Source: Sabethes cyaneus (Eukaryota; Arthropoda; Insecta; Diptera; Culicidae). Taken from it: a stretch of 64,000 bases of DNA. Numbering within the stretch: the stretch's first letter is position 1; each line of letters opens with the position of its first letter. Shown here piece by piece: positions 21,505-32,819 of the stretch. The position numbers and the translations under genes are program-made. The stretch covers positions 236,372,027 through 236,436,026 of the forward strand of contig NC_071355.1 of NCBI RefSeq assembly GCF_943734655.1, given 5' to 3'. A model generated the notes under the pieces. The model made no database searches and was not told the DNA's origin. It worked only from the letters and a program-made list of their open reading frames with translations.

Positions 21505-22543
21505 GTCAAAAGCGATAACTTTGTTCCAAAATTATCTATTTTGCGCACTCCATTCACCGAAGTTGTTGAGCTGGCAAATGTTTTAGCATATCACCACCGT
21601 CCGTCGGTCGAGCGGTCGATCGCCACCGCTACAGCGCGGCGTTGAGTATGGTCAGTTTCGACACAGGTCACATTACGCTGCACTACGGTTAAGCCCCGGA
21701 CCGTACCTACACGGATATAACCTGAGCTCTGCGAACAGGGTTGGGCCTTAATTTAGTTTGAATTTGATTTACCGCCGCGCGGTCGGTTCGGTTCGGCCAA
21801 AGAACCGAGAGGTGAAAAATGTGGACCGTTAGCACTCTGCGCGTGGTCTTGCTTGCTCTTGACGGACGAACAGGAACTCGAAAAAGTTGTAGGCACGTTC
21901 TAATTAGGCCGCGTTGGTGGTGGATTTCGTTGCACCGCATGCATATTTGGATTGAAATTCGATCACGGTTGGTACCGTTTGTCGTAGAACAACTTGGTGA
22001 ATGCTGACTTCATATGGCTGAATGACAAATTATTTGCGGAAGCTGTCCCGTTTAGGTTGGTAGATTGAATAATTTGATCAAAAAGGTCAATTAAAATTGA
22101 TGCCTTATTGAAATATTTGATTTCTTTGTGGCAATATTGGGATAATAGTTTTTGTGTAACCTAGAGTAACACTTTAGGAAGTTTATACTGAATTTGTGTC
22201 GCGTTTTGTAATAAAATTTAGTTCATGCATTCAGTGCAATTTCTTGAGACAATTCATAATCGTAAAGTCAGCGTACTTTTGAAGGTCGCAAATCAGTCCA
22301 GCAGCAAGGGCAACCTTTCTCAACTAATGGCTAATGTCGCAAGCAGTTAACCGCATCATTACCAGGTCACGCTTCGCCAGCGTTACGCTCAACAACTCGA
22401 CTGCACCGCCCGAGAAGGGTGAATTGTTTAGCAAAACCATTTAACGCACAAAACGATATCTGATTCTTACCAGAAAATTCGTGGGACTTATTCCTGGCAA
22501 CTGAACTGGAACAGTAGGACTTTCATAATCTACTTCGAGGCAG
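21505..22543. other. Unique intergenic sequence
   Basis: No repeat or gene is recognised. A GC-rich stretch (21590-21900) has short overlapping frames on both strands with no recognisable motif. The region is the likely regulatory upstream of the gene beginning at 22638. Confidence 0.4.
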
Positions 22544-22550
22544 TATAAAT
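22544..22550 (+). promoter_or_regulatory. TATA box of the Tyr/Trp-rich gene
   Basis: TATAAAT lies 94 bases upstream of the ATG at 22638, similar in position to the TATA boxes of the CPLCG-type genes. Confidence 0.7.
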
Positions 22551-22637
22551 ACAGAACTCGCATTTGTTCTAACCATCATTCATTGAAAGAGGACACTTTA
22601 GTTAACTGAGAAGTAAAACACAGCAGCTGTTTTCAAA

Positions 22638-23939
22638 ATGAAGGTAAGTTTTCACAAAAATTTAATAGGAATTAAACTAAAATTAGATTTTCGTTCAGTT
22701 CACCATCCTACTCAGGGGCCATCCATATACCACGTGGACAGCTTAGAGGGGGGTGGGGGGTATGAAAATGTCCACGCTTGTCCACGGAAGGGGGGGAGGG
22801 GGTATGGAAAAAGTCCACGTGGATAAGTTTTTTTTCCTGAAAAAATAGAAATTAGAAACAGCAATGTTGAATTGATTCTTCATATGTATTAGCATTAACC
22901 ATTGATCAGTGATTGTTTTTGAGATCGAATAAAGTTTTATCTTCTGAGGCATATGTTGACCTAAACACATGAACCGAGCATTACGAGGGCACATATCTGG
23001 CATAAATCTTATTGAAAAGATTAAACCTGCCGAGCCTGACATTTGATGTAATGCAGTAATTAAGATATTATAATTGTTTTACAATCCTTGCACCCTTTTG
23101 AAAATGATAAAGATGACGTAAGAATTCACGAATATTCACTAGTCACGTGACTTATTTATCATTTAGGTCGCGGTTGCACCAAATGTGGATTGTATTTTGC
23201 TCAAAATCAAATGCAAGGGCATCCATGGGCAACATATTTCCATCGGAAAGGTCTTGTGTTGTGTTGAAGTAGACGGCCAAACGGGGACAAAGATAAAGAA
23301 GCTGAAACGGATTTTCTTGCAGTCGATAATAATTTGCAGTAGACAAGATCACAAGAATTAAGGTTCTAACACCCTGCATACGGATTTTAATACGCTGCGG
23401 AAAATTGACGGAAAATCCATGGAAAAATTCATGGGGGGTTTTTAGACTGGGGCTTCCTTTCACGAATGCTTTTTCAATAAATACTGCAAAAATCAAGTTG
23501 AAAAAAAAAATTTAACACAATGCATTTCTGTTTTGTTAAATTTGACATAAGAAAAAAAATGTCCACGTGGACAAACAATGGAGGGGGGTGGGGGTTGAGC
23601 CAATGTCCACGCTTGTCCACGGAGAGGGACGGGGGGGTTGAAAATTGGTATTTTTCTGTCCACGTGGTATCTGGATGGCCCCTCATTGCCGTCGTTTTGC
23701 TGGTCGCAGTCGAAGCATCGTACCCGGCAGTCTGGCCTGTCAGCACGTCGGTTTGGCCTTCGTATGGAGTTTACGGAAAAGCGGCAGTTCCTGTGCCCGC
23801 ATATTCGGGAGTTTATGGCAGCTGGCCATGGTATGGAAAATCCTGGGGATATTCGGCACCCGTTGTTACCAAGGTAGTAGACAATGGAGCTTGGAACTAC
23901 GGCGGCTACGGATACGGATATAACAAGTACTGGCTTTGA
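22638..23939 (+). pseudogene. Tyr/Trp-rich secreted protein gene split by a transposon
   Basis: Exon 1 (22638-22643) encodes Met-Lys. A 55-base GT-AG intron follows, and exon 2 starts at 22699 (TTCACCATCCTACTC). After five codons it is cut by a 968-base inverted-repeat element (22715-23682). The frame resumes at 23683 in phase and encodes the rest of a hydrophobic signal segment (IAVVLLVAVEAS). About 73 mature residues rich in Tyr, Trp, Gly and Pro follow, to TGA at 23937-23939. AATAAA lies near 23966. The architecture is that of the cuticular genes here, but the CPLCG motif is absent. The exon/intron gene model minus the element is inference. The allele is probably null unless the element is spliced out. 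Confidence 0.75.
22715..23682. mobile_element. Inverted-repeat element inserted in an exon
   Basis: The ends are GGGGCCATCCATATACCACG and its near reverse complement CGTGGTATCTGGATGGCCCC. TCA flanks both sides (22712-22714, 23683-23685) as a likely target duplication. Subterminal G-runs with GTCCACGCTTGTCCACGGA occur in both arms (22769-22805 and reversed near 23605). The interior (22820-23560) has no recognisable transposase. The superfamily is unassigned. Confidence 0.8.
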
Positions 23940-24084
23940 ACGGATAATGGACTTTGATCTGGAACAATAAACTTTTCTACTCACTGTGCGCTCTTAAAAT
24001 TTGATTCATTTATTTGTTATAGAAATAGAAAAGAAAGATTTTTAGTGGTTTTTTTAATTAAGGGAAATATGAAGGAAGGGTTTC

Positions 24085-24490
24085 ACTTCTCACTGCTCAC
24101 TTCTTCCTACTCACTTTTCAGTACACACTAATGACTTCTCACTCTCATTTTTAATTTCTCACAAGTTATTACTCACTACTCACTACTCACTACCTGTTGT
24201 CGCTGTGATAGTGGTTTTGTCATTTCAATGACTCTCATCGGTTATATTACTGCTATGGTGCAGTAGCCTGACAATCGACAAACTACTGTTAGCGTGCGGT
24301 ACTTTTCAGAAGCCTGCTCACTGCTCACTAACCATTCATTATTCACTACGCACTATTTACCTTACACTTCTCACTTTCACTTGTCATTTCACACTACTCA
24401 CTACACTACACTTCTGACCTCTCACTACTCACGAATCCCGGATCAGCACTCCAAGCTTAATACTCACTACTTACTACACACTACTTATTA
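24085..24490. repeat. CACTACT minisatellite
   Basis: Degenerate tandem CTCACTACTCACTTCTCACT units directly downstream of the Tyr/Trp-rich gene. Open frames across it are low-complexity artefacts. Confidence 0.7.
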
Positions 24491-25035
24491 CGTCGTTTGT
24501 AGATAACTCTTCTGTCTAGATAGGCTTATCGGTCACTCCCACAACGTTTTTAAGGATTGTTACAAAACTGACTGACATTTAGAAGTGACCAGGCGAAAAG
24601 CACACTGTACGACGCAATCGACACTGAAATTAATATGGCCTGTTAAGAAGTTTATCTCTAACATTGAATTGACATCTCTATTATTATAATTATTTAAAAT
24701 TAATACTATAGTTAATGCAAAAGTTTTGCCGAGACCTAGTAAATCCGTTAGAAGTGATCAAATTTATAACTATAAAGGTACAATCAGCAATACTAAAATA
24801 CTAAAGCTTACAATTAATTATAACTAACATTTAAGAGTGAAGGCAATATTTGATACCTGGTTCACGAATAGCATCGATTTCGGTTTGTAATTAACAAAAA
24901 TCTTATACTAAAGGTAAGTCAGATAATATTCGGCGTGAAAGTTAAATTAATCATAAAATGTACTTGAAGGAAACTATTAACGTTCCAGTTTATAATAAAT
25001 ACGTTTAATCGTTACATTTTCGGAAGTCTTGGTTA
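24491..25035. other. AT-rich spacer between minisatellite halves
   Basis: No gene. Its clean position between two blocks of the same minisatellite suggests an insertion, but I see no terminal repeats. Confidence 0.35.
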
Positions 25036-25200
25036 TCCGTAACACTACTCACTCCTTACTTTTGACTTCACATCTCACTTCTCGTTTCTCACTACTCTAC
25101 TCTCTACTCTACTCTCTACTCACTACTCACTACTCACTACTCACTACACACTGCGTACTACACTATACACTACTTAATACTCACTACTCACTACACATCT
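25036..25200. repeat. CACTACT minisatellite, second block
   Basis: Same unit as 24085-24490, here with purer ACTCACTACTCACT runs. Confidence 0.7.
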
Positions 25201-25776
25201 GTCTAGGATTTTCTAAGTCTGCTGAACATCAGTTTCGTTTGTATCTCGCCACTTGTACATCTGTTATTGTAACGAAAATTCTTATAACACAAGAAACCAA
25301 ACCCTTTTTCTTCATTTGAATGCCTCTACTCGCTTTGTCGGCGTCTCCCCCTGTTGTCACCCAACCACTCGTAAACTCGTCTTCTTTGCGGTAATCTCTA
25401 TAAAGCTAGAAAAAATCTATTTTACGTTTATGAACCTTCCGCTTGTCAGTGGCCACACGTATCTCAGGAACCAAACGTCAATATTTGTTTATGCCTCTCA
25501 GGAGGGTAGCTGGTATAGAGGAGTAATTCCATGAAAAAAATCTGAGAGGTTGTGTACAAGACACCACCGCATATAGGTGACGCAGGACTACGTAAGTCTC
25601 TTCATTGGCGAAACAAGCGCCCATTGCTAGAGGGGGCTAAAGCTCCCAGCATTGTCTATTTTATTTGGTCGCCCAAGTCAATTTTCTAGGGGGGCGGGCT
25701 AAATCTCTCCTAGGGGGGGGGGGCTTAGTCTGCTACTAACTGATGCAACAGTTTCGAACAAATTCTTGCGGTACCT
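25201..25776. other. Intergenic DNA, no gene
   Basis: No coding signal. It contains one of the dispersed GGACTACGT motifs (25584-25592) and G-runs typical of nonautonomous repeats. Confidence 0.4.
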
Positions 25777-25778
25777 TA

Positions 25779-26677
25779 CGGGTGGCAACTAAAATTTCGG
25801 AATTTTTTCGCGGCCCTTATGCTCAACAGCAAACGAGCTCAGAGAGAAATGAGAGTATGTATGAGTTAGCTCTCCTTCTCCTCTTTTTGTCAATATTTTT
25901 TGTTTTGTTTATGCTTGCCCAGTTTTGCTAAAAATGGCGTCGAAACAAGAAGCATTTCGGGAGCGCGTTGTACACTTCCACGAACTGCAACAGAAATCTC
26001 GGCAAAAAGTATACGGTACAACATTTAAAAAGCAAATATGTTGCGCCTTCGATTGTTTACCATATCCTAAGATGCCCAACAACTATCAGCCAAAATTATG
26101 GACGCAGAAGGACATCGTTCTCTTTCTCGTTTCTTCAACAACGAGCCCTCTGGTTTAGCTATCAATTAAGATGCACCAGACGAATGTTTAAAGAAAATGT
26201 TGATCCCGTTTCTACAAAAACATCATGGCGATGGATAATACGTGTTTTGACCGCATAGTGCATCATCGCATTACGCCAAAAAACACAATCGTTCCTGAAT
26301 ACCCATTCGATTCCATTTTTACCCAAAACCCACGACCCGAAAAAGCTGTCTCAGTGCACCCAATCAAAGATTTCTTCGAGATTTTGAGTTCCTTGGTGTA
26401 CAAAAATAACTGGAGAGCCACGAATTGCAAACATTTGATTGGTAGAATCAAGAGAAGCATTCGCAAAGTTGACATGACGGCCGTACAACGCTCCTGTTTC
26501 GACGTCAAACGAAAGCTTCGCCGAACAGCCGATTACGGACCGTTTTCAAATGTACACTAATTTTCTTTCAATAATGGATAATGTATCTTGGATTTCGGTA
26601 AATCAGATCTTCTTTATGTATCTTTGTCTTTTATTGACAGCTTGAGAAAAAAATTCCAAAATTTTAGTTGCCACCCG
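25779..26677 (+). mobile_element. Deleted mariner-like (maT-type) element
   Basis: Inverted ends CGGGTGGCAACTAAAATTT at 25779 and AAATTTTAGTTGCCACCCG at 26677 bound the element. From ATG 25934 a transposase N-terminus (MASKQEAFRERVVHFHEL, a helix-turn-helix region) is followed by frameshifts. The C-terminus is at 26225-26560 (IKDFFEILSSLVYKNNWRAT, KRKLRRTADYGPFSNVH). The catalytic middle is mostly gone. The family match is to mariner/maT transposases of insects, from memory. Related pieces lie at 57212-58008 and 58440-58728. Confidence 0.75.
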
Positions 26678-27699
26678 TTATATGGATATAATCTGGCAAA
26701 AGGAAAGGATGACCGCTCACTTTTCGATGATGTTTCACCTTCAGGACATCAATTTGGACTAATTCCAATCATAAATGTTAAAAGCGGTTCAAGAAGAGGG
26801 GTGGTTTTATACTTTGAGAAAATTCTTTACCTTCAAGACTTCACATTGGACTATGTTTAATGGTGAAACGATAACATCGGTTGAAGAAGAGGTATGGTTT
26901 TGGACTCTGAGGTACTTCTCAAGCACAGATATCAAATTGGTATAGGTTTAAGCGCCGTAAAGAATCTTCGACTTATTGGGACGAGCAGTTTCTGTCACTT
27001 TTTTGCACAAAGCACGTGCAAACCATGATGACGTCTTTTGTTCGATCACTCATGATGCGAGGATTTCTAGTTGGACAATGCTTCATTATTTTCAGTTTTT
27101 CATAGTGTACACTTACGAAATAACAGCGTTCTTCATTAGGCCCAATCCTTAGAAGATGTTCCGATCGATTGGAAAGTCTATCGGCAAACCGCTAAGCTAT
27201 TAGCGTTCAAAACCTGACCACTTTTCGAGGAAGATTTTTTGGAATGACACCCTACTCAGCAAAACCTTGCCGTAAGACGTAGTCCTACGTCAAAACAAAA
27301 AATGAGCGTCACAAAAAATGAAAGATTTTGAACGCTAATAGCTCTACCAATTATGAATGGATTTTGATGGATTGAATAGCAACTTTAGGAGCAACAATAG
27401 GACTTTAGCTAATTAATATCTCAACTGGTTGTCTACATGTTTATCAAAAAACAATACACTTTTCAATTGATTTTTTTCGGGTTTCTTGAGGAGTGCTGTT
27501 GGTGGAAGTTTTTGTTTTTTAAATGAAAAATAGTATAAAATTTTAATATTTTCCTATGAAAGTTGTTTGATTTGACGAAAGCTACCCGAAATAGAAAAAA
27601 AATTAAATAGTGCGAATTGTTTTTCTTGAATATTTCATTGCTTACTCATTAAATATGCATCCCAGCGAAAAAACAGTCTTAAGAGAAAATGTGTATATA
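26678..27699. other. Intergenic DNA, no gene
   Basis: No gene. A locally repeated segment (26705-26870 and 26870-26960, sharing GGTTGAAGAAGAGG-like text) and one CGTAGTCCTACG palindrome (27277-27289) are visible. Confidence 0.4.
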
Positions 27700-28400
27700 C
27701 AGTGGTAACCCGATTTTGTCACTCCCCGATTTTGTCACCCCCGATTTTGTCACGTTTTTGACCCGATTTTGTCACCCCCGATTTTGTCACGTTTTTTACC
27801 CGATTTTGTCACGCTTTTGATTTATCAAAAGCTTAGTTTGAAAATCATTTTGAAGCATGTCAAATGTGTTAAGACACTGTGAAAAGAGCTGTGTTGATTA
27901 TCGTGGAGTTTTCACAAAAGTTATTTCTTATCTCCACAACTATAATAGCTAGAAGGTCACTTTCTTTGGCAAAGTTCTTTATAATAATCTTCTCAAAAAT
28001 TTTGTAGAACATTGTCTTGCTCTATCTCTTACTGCTTGAAAAATAAATTTTCTATCTTACTTTTAGGAGGATTAATCAAAGAATGGTTCATACCATAAGA
28101 AAGAGCTTTTCACGTTATGAAATTTCTATGAACATAGTTAACCAGTATAATCAACCATTTCGGCGCAATTAAAAACGCGTGTTTTCATACCTGTGGGACT
28201 GCTGTGAACAGGTGACAAATGTCCACAGAGAGGTAGATGGAAGTGCGAAATGTCCTAAAAGTGATCAGAATGAAATATATGTAGTTCGTTCTAAGTTATC
28301 TGCAAAAAAATAAAAATTGAAAAAATTCCCGATTTTGTCTCTGTCCCGTTTTTGTCACCCCTAAATTCATCATGGGGGTGACAAAATCGGGTCATTACTG
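27700..28400. mobile_element. Pogo/Tc1-like MITE (CCCGATTTTGTCAC family)
   Basis: Begins CAGTGGTAACCCGATTTTGT and ends with the inverted ACAAAATCGGGTCATTACTG, flanked by TA on each side. CAGTR termini with TA duplication fit pogo-like Tc1/mariner elements. The subterminal unit CCCGATTTTGTCAC is tandemly repeated six to seven times at the left end. Noncoding. Confidence 0.8.
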
Positions 28401-29959
28401 TATTAAATAACTTTGTAGAACATTTGAAAACACTAAAACAATCGTGTGTAAAGTTATAGAGCAGGAATGATTTTTAAATAGTCTTTTTAAACGAACCTTT
28501 ATATTTTGCAACCAGTGAGAGATAGATAGTTACTATATTCAGCAAAGTTGCTCACTTTAGTATGTTCTACAAGTTTTTTGAAAAGAAAATTTTTTTGGGC
28601 CCAAGAAAAAAAAACAAAAGTTTGTAACTCCCTAATAGGTGGATTCACGGTCATACTAATAGTGCCAAAAGATGCGCTATATGTTATTACTAAACTTCTT
28701 CAAAGACACCAACCTGCAAAAATTGCGCCACTACCACTGTGCAATGTTCAGAAAAATCCAGTGTTTCGATCATAAGTTAGGCAAAACGCTACCATGAAAT
28801 ATTTATCTCTAAAAGATAATAAATTTACAAACAGGACCGCAAGACAAAGACACAAAAGCAAACAACTACAGGGGCATTATTATCGACTTTTTCGTTCCAC
28901 AATTGAATGCACGTGGATGCACAATGGGAGTCGTGCTCTCAGCAAGACGACCCAACATGCCACATCGCGGCTGCCACTACTGGTCTATTGAAAGAAATAT
29001 TCGGCAAATTTCGCATGTTCGATCCCTAAATTAGCCTCCAAGCCGCACGTAATTTAAGATCTATTGGACTATTTTTGGTGTACTATTGCTATGTGAAGCC
29101 TCTGGGTCTACACCGAACAGCCGCAAACGATTGATGTAATTGATGTAACGATCATAATTGCCTATTCCCGTTCTATCCAATACAAATTGTAAAAAATATC
29201 AGAGTTTGTAACAATGTGAAATTAGTTATTCCCTAACATTTTAGTTTGTTGGCTATCATGCGCGATCAGTAAAAATGAACTGAGATCTATTTAAATGCTT
29301 TTTTTTCACTGAAGAATAGCAGGCAGCCAAATTTCCTACATTTTTTCGTGCGACGAAGAAAAAATGTCGAATAATCGTTTCAATTTCCGTCATGCAGAAA
29401 ATGAAGATAATTCGCGCGTTGCCGTTATTCTGCATGCATGATCAGCAGAAATCCTTAAAAAATGACGTTAGTCGTGCCTTCGTACACAAGCACATTCGTG
29501 CTAATTTGATGATTTTTGGTTTTGACGATAGAAAATTTTGACGGACGGTCTTAAAACGGTACGACGAATTCAAGAAATACAATCAGTTGCGTAATTTCAA
29601 TAAAATGCTTATAATAATCGGTTTTTAGTGAAATTAAAGTGCACTGATCGATAGGTAAGTGTGCCTGAGTCAAATCAACACAAAAGCTTTTTGATTATTC
29701 GTTAGAATTCATGCAAGAAATGACGAAAATTGAAGTGGCTTCTTACTACGACGGGAATAAGCAATAAACTCTATATGGCATTGAAAATTAGTCGTACTGA
29801 TTCGAATCAATCGGTGTGGGCCGGTAATGATAATTAAATAACAATGACAAAGAAATGACTATCGTATGAAGCCTAAATCATAGTAATCAGCAAAAATTTT
29901 ATTCCAATTTATGTTCTTTGTACTGCAAAAAGACAATTTCTAATTAATTATTTTAATAA
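28401..29959. other. Intergenic DNA, no gene
   Basis: AT-rich. Short frames at 28548-28775 and 28794-28991 have no recognisable features. No tRNA or repeat is recognised. Confidence 0.4.
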
Positions 29960-30425
29960 GGCCATTGCAAATCATTTTCAAAGTTTTTGTCATGCCCCCC
30001 CCCCCTTGGAAATTGCCTTGAAAAATCGGGGGGCAAAAAATAATTTGTAGGTTATGAGTCAATTTTTTTTTATAAATTCAATTGTCTGTGGGCTCTACAG
30101 TCTGAAAAACTCGAAAAATGAGTGTACGAGTTGAGTTAACGCTTCTAGCACGAAACAGAAATGGAAATTTGAACAATGAAATTTCCAAAAATCGTTCAGG
30201 AAAATTTTCCTTCGTTTTTGTCTTTTTTCCTTGAGCAAACAATAACGTATATATTATAAGCAAGAATTGATTCGGTTTTCACGTTTAAACTTTAAATAAA
30301 AATGCTTAAACCCCATGTTTTTTTTTTTGCTCGATTAAAAAATTCACTTTGTTTTTTTTCGCCCACCCCCCTTCAGTGGCCGAACACCGGAAGGATAAAA
30401 ACTTTATAAAATATTTGTAATGGCC
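29960..30425. mobile_element. PIF/Harbinger-like MITE, copy 2 (inverted)
   Basis: The 466-base inverted relative of 8968-9439, with ends GGCCATTGCAAAT and ATTTGTAATGGCC and TAA on each side. It shares the C/G run and the same ~61-codon frame, which has no known motif. Confidence 0.8.
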
Positions 30426-30598
30426 TAATCTATCAAGAAATCCAGAGACTTCGAGCGAAACATGACTAATTTATTTGATATAATTCAATGCTGAATAAAA
30501 TACCATTTTGTAACCCCGAAAAATCTGAACTAAAGGCACTGAGAAAGTGCTCAAATTATCATACAAATCCGTTTAAGTTATTCAATACATTCGGCCAA

Positions 30599-31129
30599 CC
30601 CGACCAGGAGCGAAGAGCAAAATAATATAAAAACAATATCAAACTGTGTTATAAAGCTATATTTTGTTATTGAATAGATATGGTGATACATTGATAACAC
30701 ATTTTGTTATTGAGTAGATATTTTAGGCAGTGGTTGTAAGATGAGTTTAATAACTGATTTTGTCGTATCTTATTTTGACCTTAAAATGACATTAGATATA
30801 TTTCATATATTTTTTTATTGATTAAAGACATTGTAGATTATAAATATTTTATAAAATGATTTTTTAATATCTCATATGCTACTGCATATGTTATTCAATA
30901 CCTTAATAATACTAAAATATGTTATTCTATACTCTGAATACAGTCATGTTATTGCTTTGTTATTCAAATAACTCAAGTAGTTATTCTTTTGGCCTTACAG
31001 AAGCAAAATTTTGATATTATTTTTTGTTATTTTACCAACTATGTCCAAACCAATACCAAATTTTGATATGAGGTATTCGATTTCCAATAACACATTTTGA
31101 TATTATTTTGCTCTTCGCTCCTGCTCGGG
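30599..31129. mobile_element. Inverted-repeat MITE (AGGAGCGAAGAGCAAAATA)
   Basis: About 30-base inverted ends (CCCGACCAGGAGCGAAGAGC against CCCGAGCAGGAGCGAAGAGC) enclose an AT-rich body. The body is full of short palindromic AAAATATGTTATT-like units. Target duplication is not clear. Noncoding. Confidence 0.7.
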
Positions 31130-32236
31130 AAAGTAGAACTAGAACCAAATAAGTAATTTAAAGTAAATATCAGTAAATACACAATAGCTATATAAAAAAT
31201 CAGCTCCTTATCATGGAAAAGACCATTTTAATGATCTTTAATCTATATACAGACATGAATTGAAACATGTAGAGAAAAAATGAGCCTCAAAACGTATCTT
31301 TATTGCTTAATTTCATCAAAAAACTATAAATTTATGCTGTAATAAAAAGCTTCACCACGATTGAGAGCAATGAAACCGTTCTGCGAGGTGAAAAACCTGT
31401 TAACCAATTAATTTTACGCCCGGTGCTCTTAATGGTAGCCTTAACCCTTATAAGGGTCTTAAAATCGCAAGTTCTTACCTCCGGGCCCCTACATTTCGTT
31501 ACGCAACCGAAGCTAATATAAATTACGACCATTTCCGTAGGCTACCCGCGAGGGATTAATTCCTTAAAATTGGCATGTTTTGTTGCTCCAGCACAGCATC
31601 TTGTTCGTAGCATCATCGGCATCGGCACCGTTCAGCAAGCGGCCGCGCCGACCCTAAAGAAGGATCGCTATTCTGGCACCTTCTCCCAGTAATGACGGGT
31701 GGATAGGTATCGGCAGCAGTTGGCCAGAACCGGATTTAGCTTCCCATGAAGATCAGCGGTAACACCACGCTTTTACACGGTACGATGTGTAAACATTTGT
31801 TTGTTGTGCACGCGGATAATGGCGAGCGCCATCTGGAAGGGTTCAATGTACTACAATGTGTACGTACGTCCGTGCGGCAGTTCTTGAGCGTCTATTAAAC
31901 TTGTTTTCAGCCCGCTCGGAAGCTGCTCGGTGATGGGCGTGTGAATTACAAAGTATGGCACGATAAGGGCAGACGAGGAAGCAGGATCGGAGCAATTTTT
32001 GTTTTTCTTGTCTACGCTTGTTCGGAGTCGAAGTCGATAACCATGCAGGGCGGACGGCAAAACTAGATCAACTCTTCACGATCCATAAAAAGTTAAAATT
32101 TTTCATTTTATGCAGACCTGGCTTCCTGGTGGTGTAAAGATGCATAAGGAAGTCGTCCTGTGGAAGATCCAGTTTTAGCTGACATCGATAACAGTGTGTG
32201 CTGGCTGCTAACTCGGTAGTGCATTGTTTTTTCCAG
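31130..32236. other. Unique upstream sequence of the 32.3-kb gene
   Basis: No recognised repeat. The 31360-32060 stretch is less AT-rich than its surroundings and carries short antisense frames without motifs. Probably regulatory or plain intergenic DNA. Confidence 0.35.
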
Positions 32237-32244
32237 TATAAATA
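32237..32244 (+). promoter_or_regulatory. TATA box of CPLCG-type gene 4
   Basis: TATAAATA lies 77 bases before the ATG at 32314. Confidence 0.75.
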
Positions 32245-32313
32245 TTGGGTGCAGTTCTAGGGAGAATCATAGTTCTTCTGTAATTCGAGAGAAAAACATC
32301 GCCTGAAGCAATC

Positions 32314-32743
32314 ATGAAGGTTGGTACTTGATACTGTGAACAAGATTAGGATTAACTAAATTTAATTCTTTATCTTTCCGTAGTGCATCGCAGCTGTAGT
32401 CATGATGGCTCTTGCCGTTGTCGCGGAGGCCGGTTATGCTCCATTACTGTACAATATTCCTTATGACTTAGTGCCCCAAACGACCTTCATTCAGGGCAAC
32501 CTGGCCAAACTAGTGAAAATCAGTGAGCTGCCTGTGCTAGACGCTGCTTCAGGTTACCCCTATAGCAATCCTTTGTTTGACACCTTAGGTGTTCCGGGAC
32601 CATACCTGTCCCCGACTGTCCTGCTGCAGAAGGAAGCACGCTATCTGGCTGCCAATCGTGGTGCTATCCACGAGGCTCCCCTTCCGGGACACGAACTTTC
32701 CCAGCACCAGCTCAATTTGGATCCGGCAGCGGGAGCCCTCTAA
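32314..32743 (+). CDS. CPLCG-type small cuticular protein, gene 4
   Basis: Exons 32314-32319 (Met-Lys) and 32384-32743, with a 64-base intron, encode 121 residues. The signal peptide is MKCIAAVVMMALAVVAEAG. The C-terminal block reads ARYLAANRGAIHEAPLPGHE and then QLNLDPAAGAL, an exact match to G-x2-H-x-A-P-x2-G-H. The middle differs fully from copies 1-3 (Leu/Pro/Tyr-rich, no RVFQ repeat), so this is an older paralogue. Bases around the exon 2 start are identical to the other copies. Canonical AATAAA at 32792. Product expected to be secreted into cuticle. Confidence 0.88.
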
Positions 32744-32791
32744 AGTTCATCCCTAATTGGATATGCGTTTGCCATGTGATAACAAAATCAG

Positions 32792-32797
32792 AATAAA
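32792..32797 (+). terminator. Poly(A) signal of CPLCG-type gene 4
   Basis: AATAAA, 49 bases after the stop codon. Confidence 0.75.
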
Positions 32798-32819
32798 CAT
32801 TCAGGCCTGTAGATTGAAT

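Noticed and set aside
23520..23939. Single 139-codon ORF starting inside the transposon
   Set aside because: Its first part is transposon sequence. The true start is the Met-Lys exon at 22638 with TATA box and donor site.
24085..25200. Possible CRISPR-like array in the CACTACT region
   Set aside because: Units are degenerate, contiguous and without unique spacers; this is a minisatellite in a eukaryotic genome.
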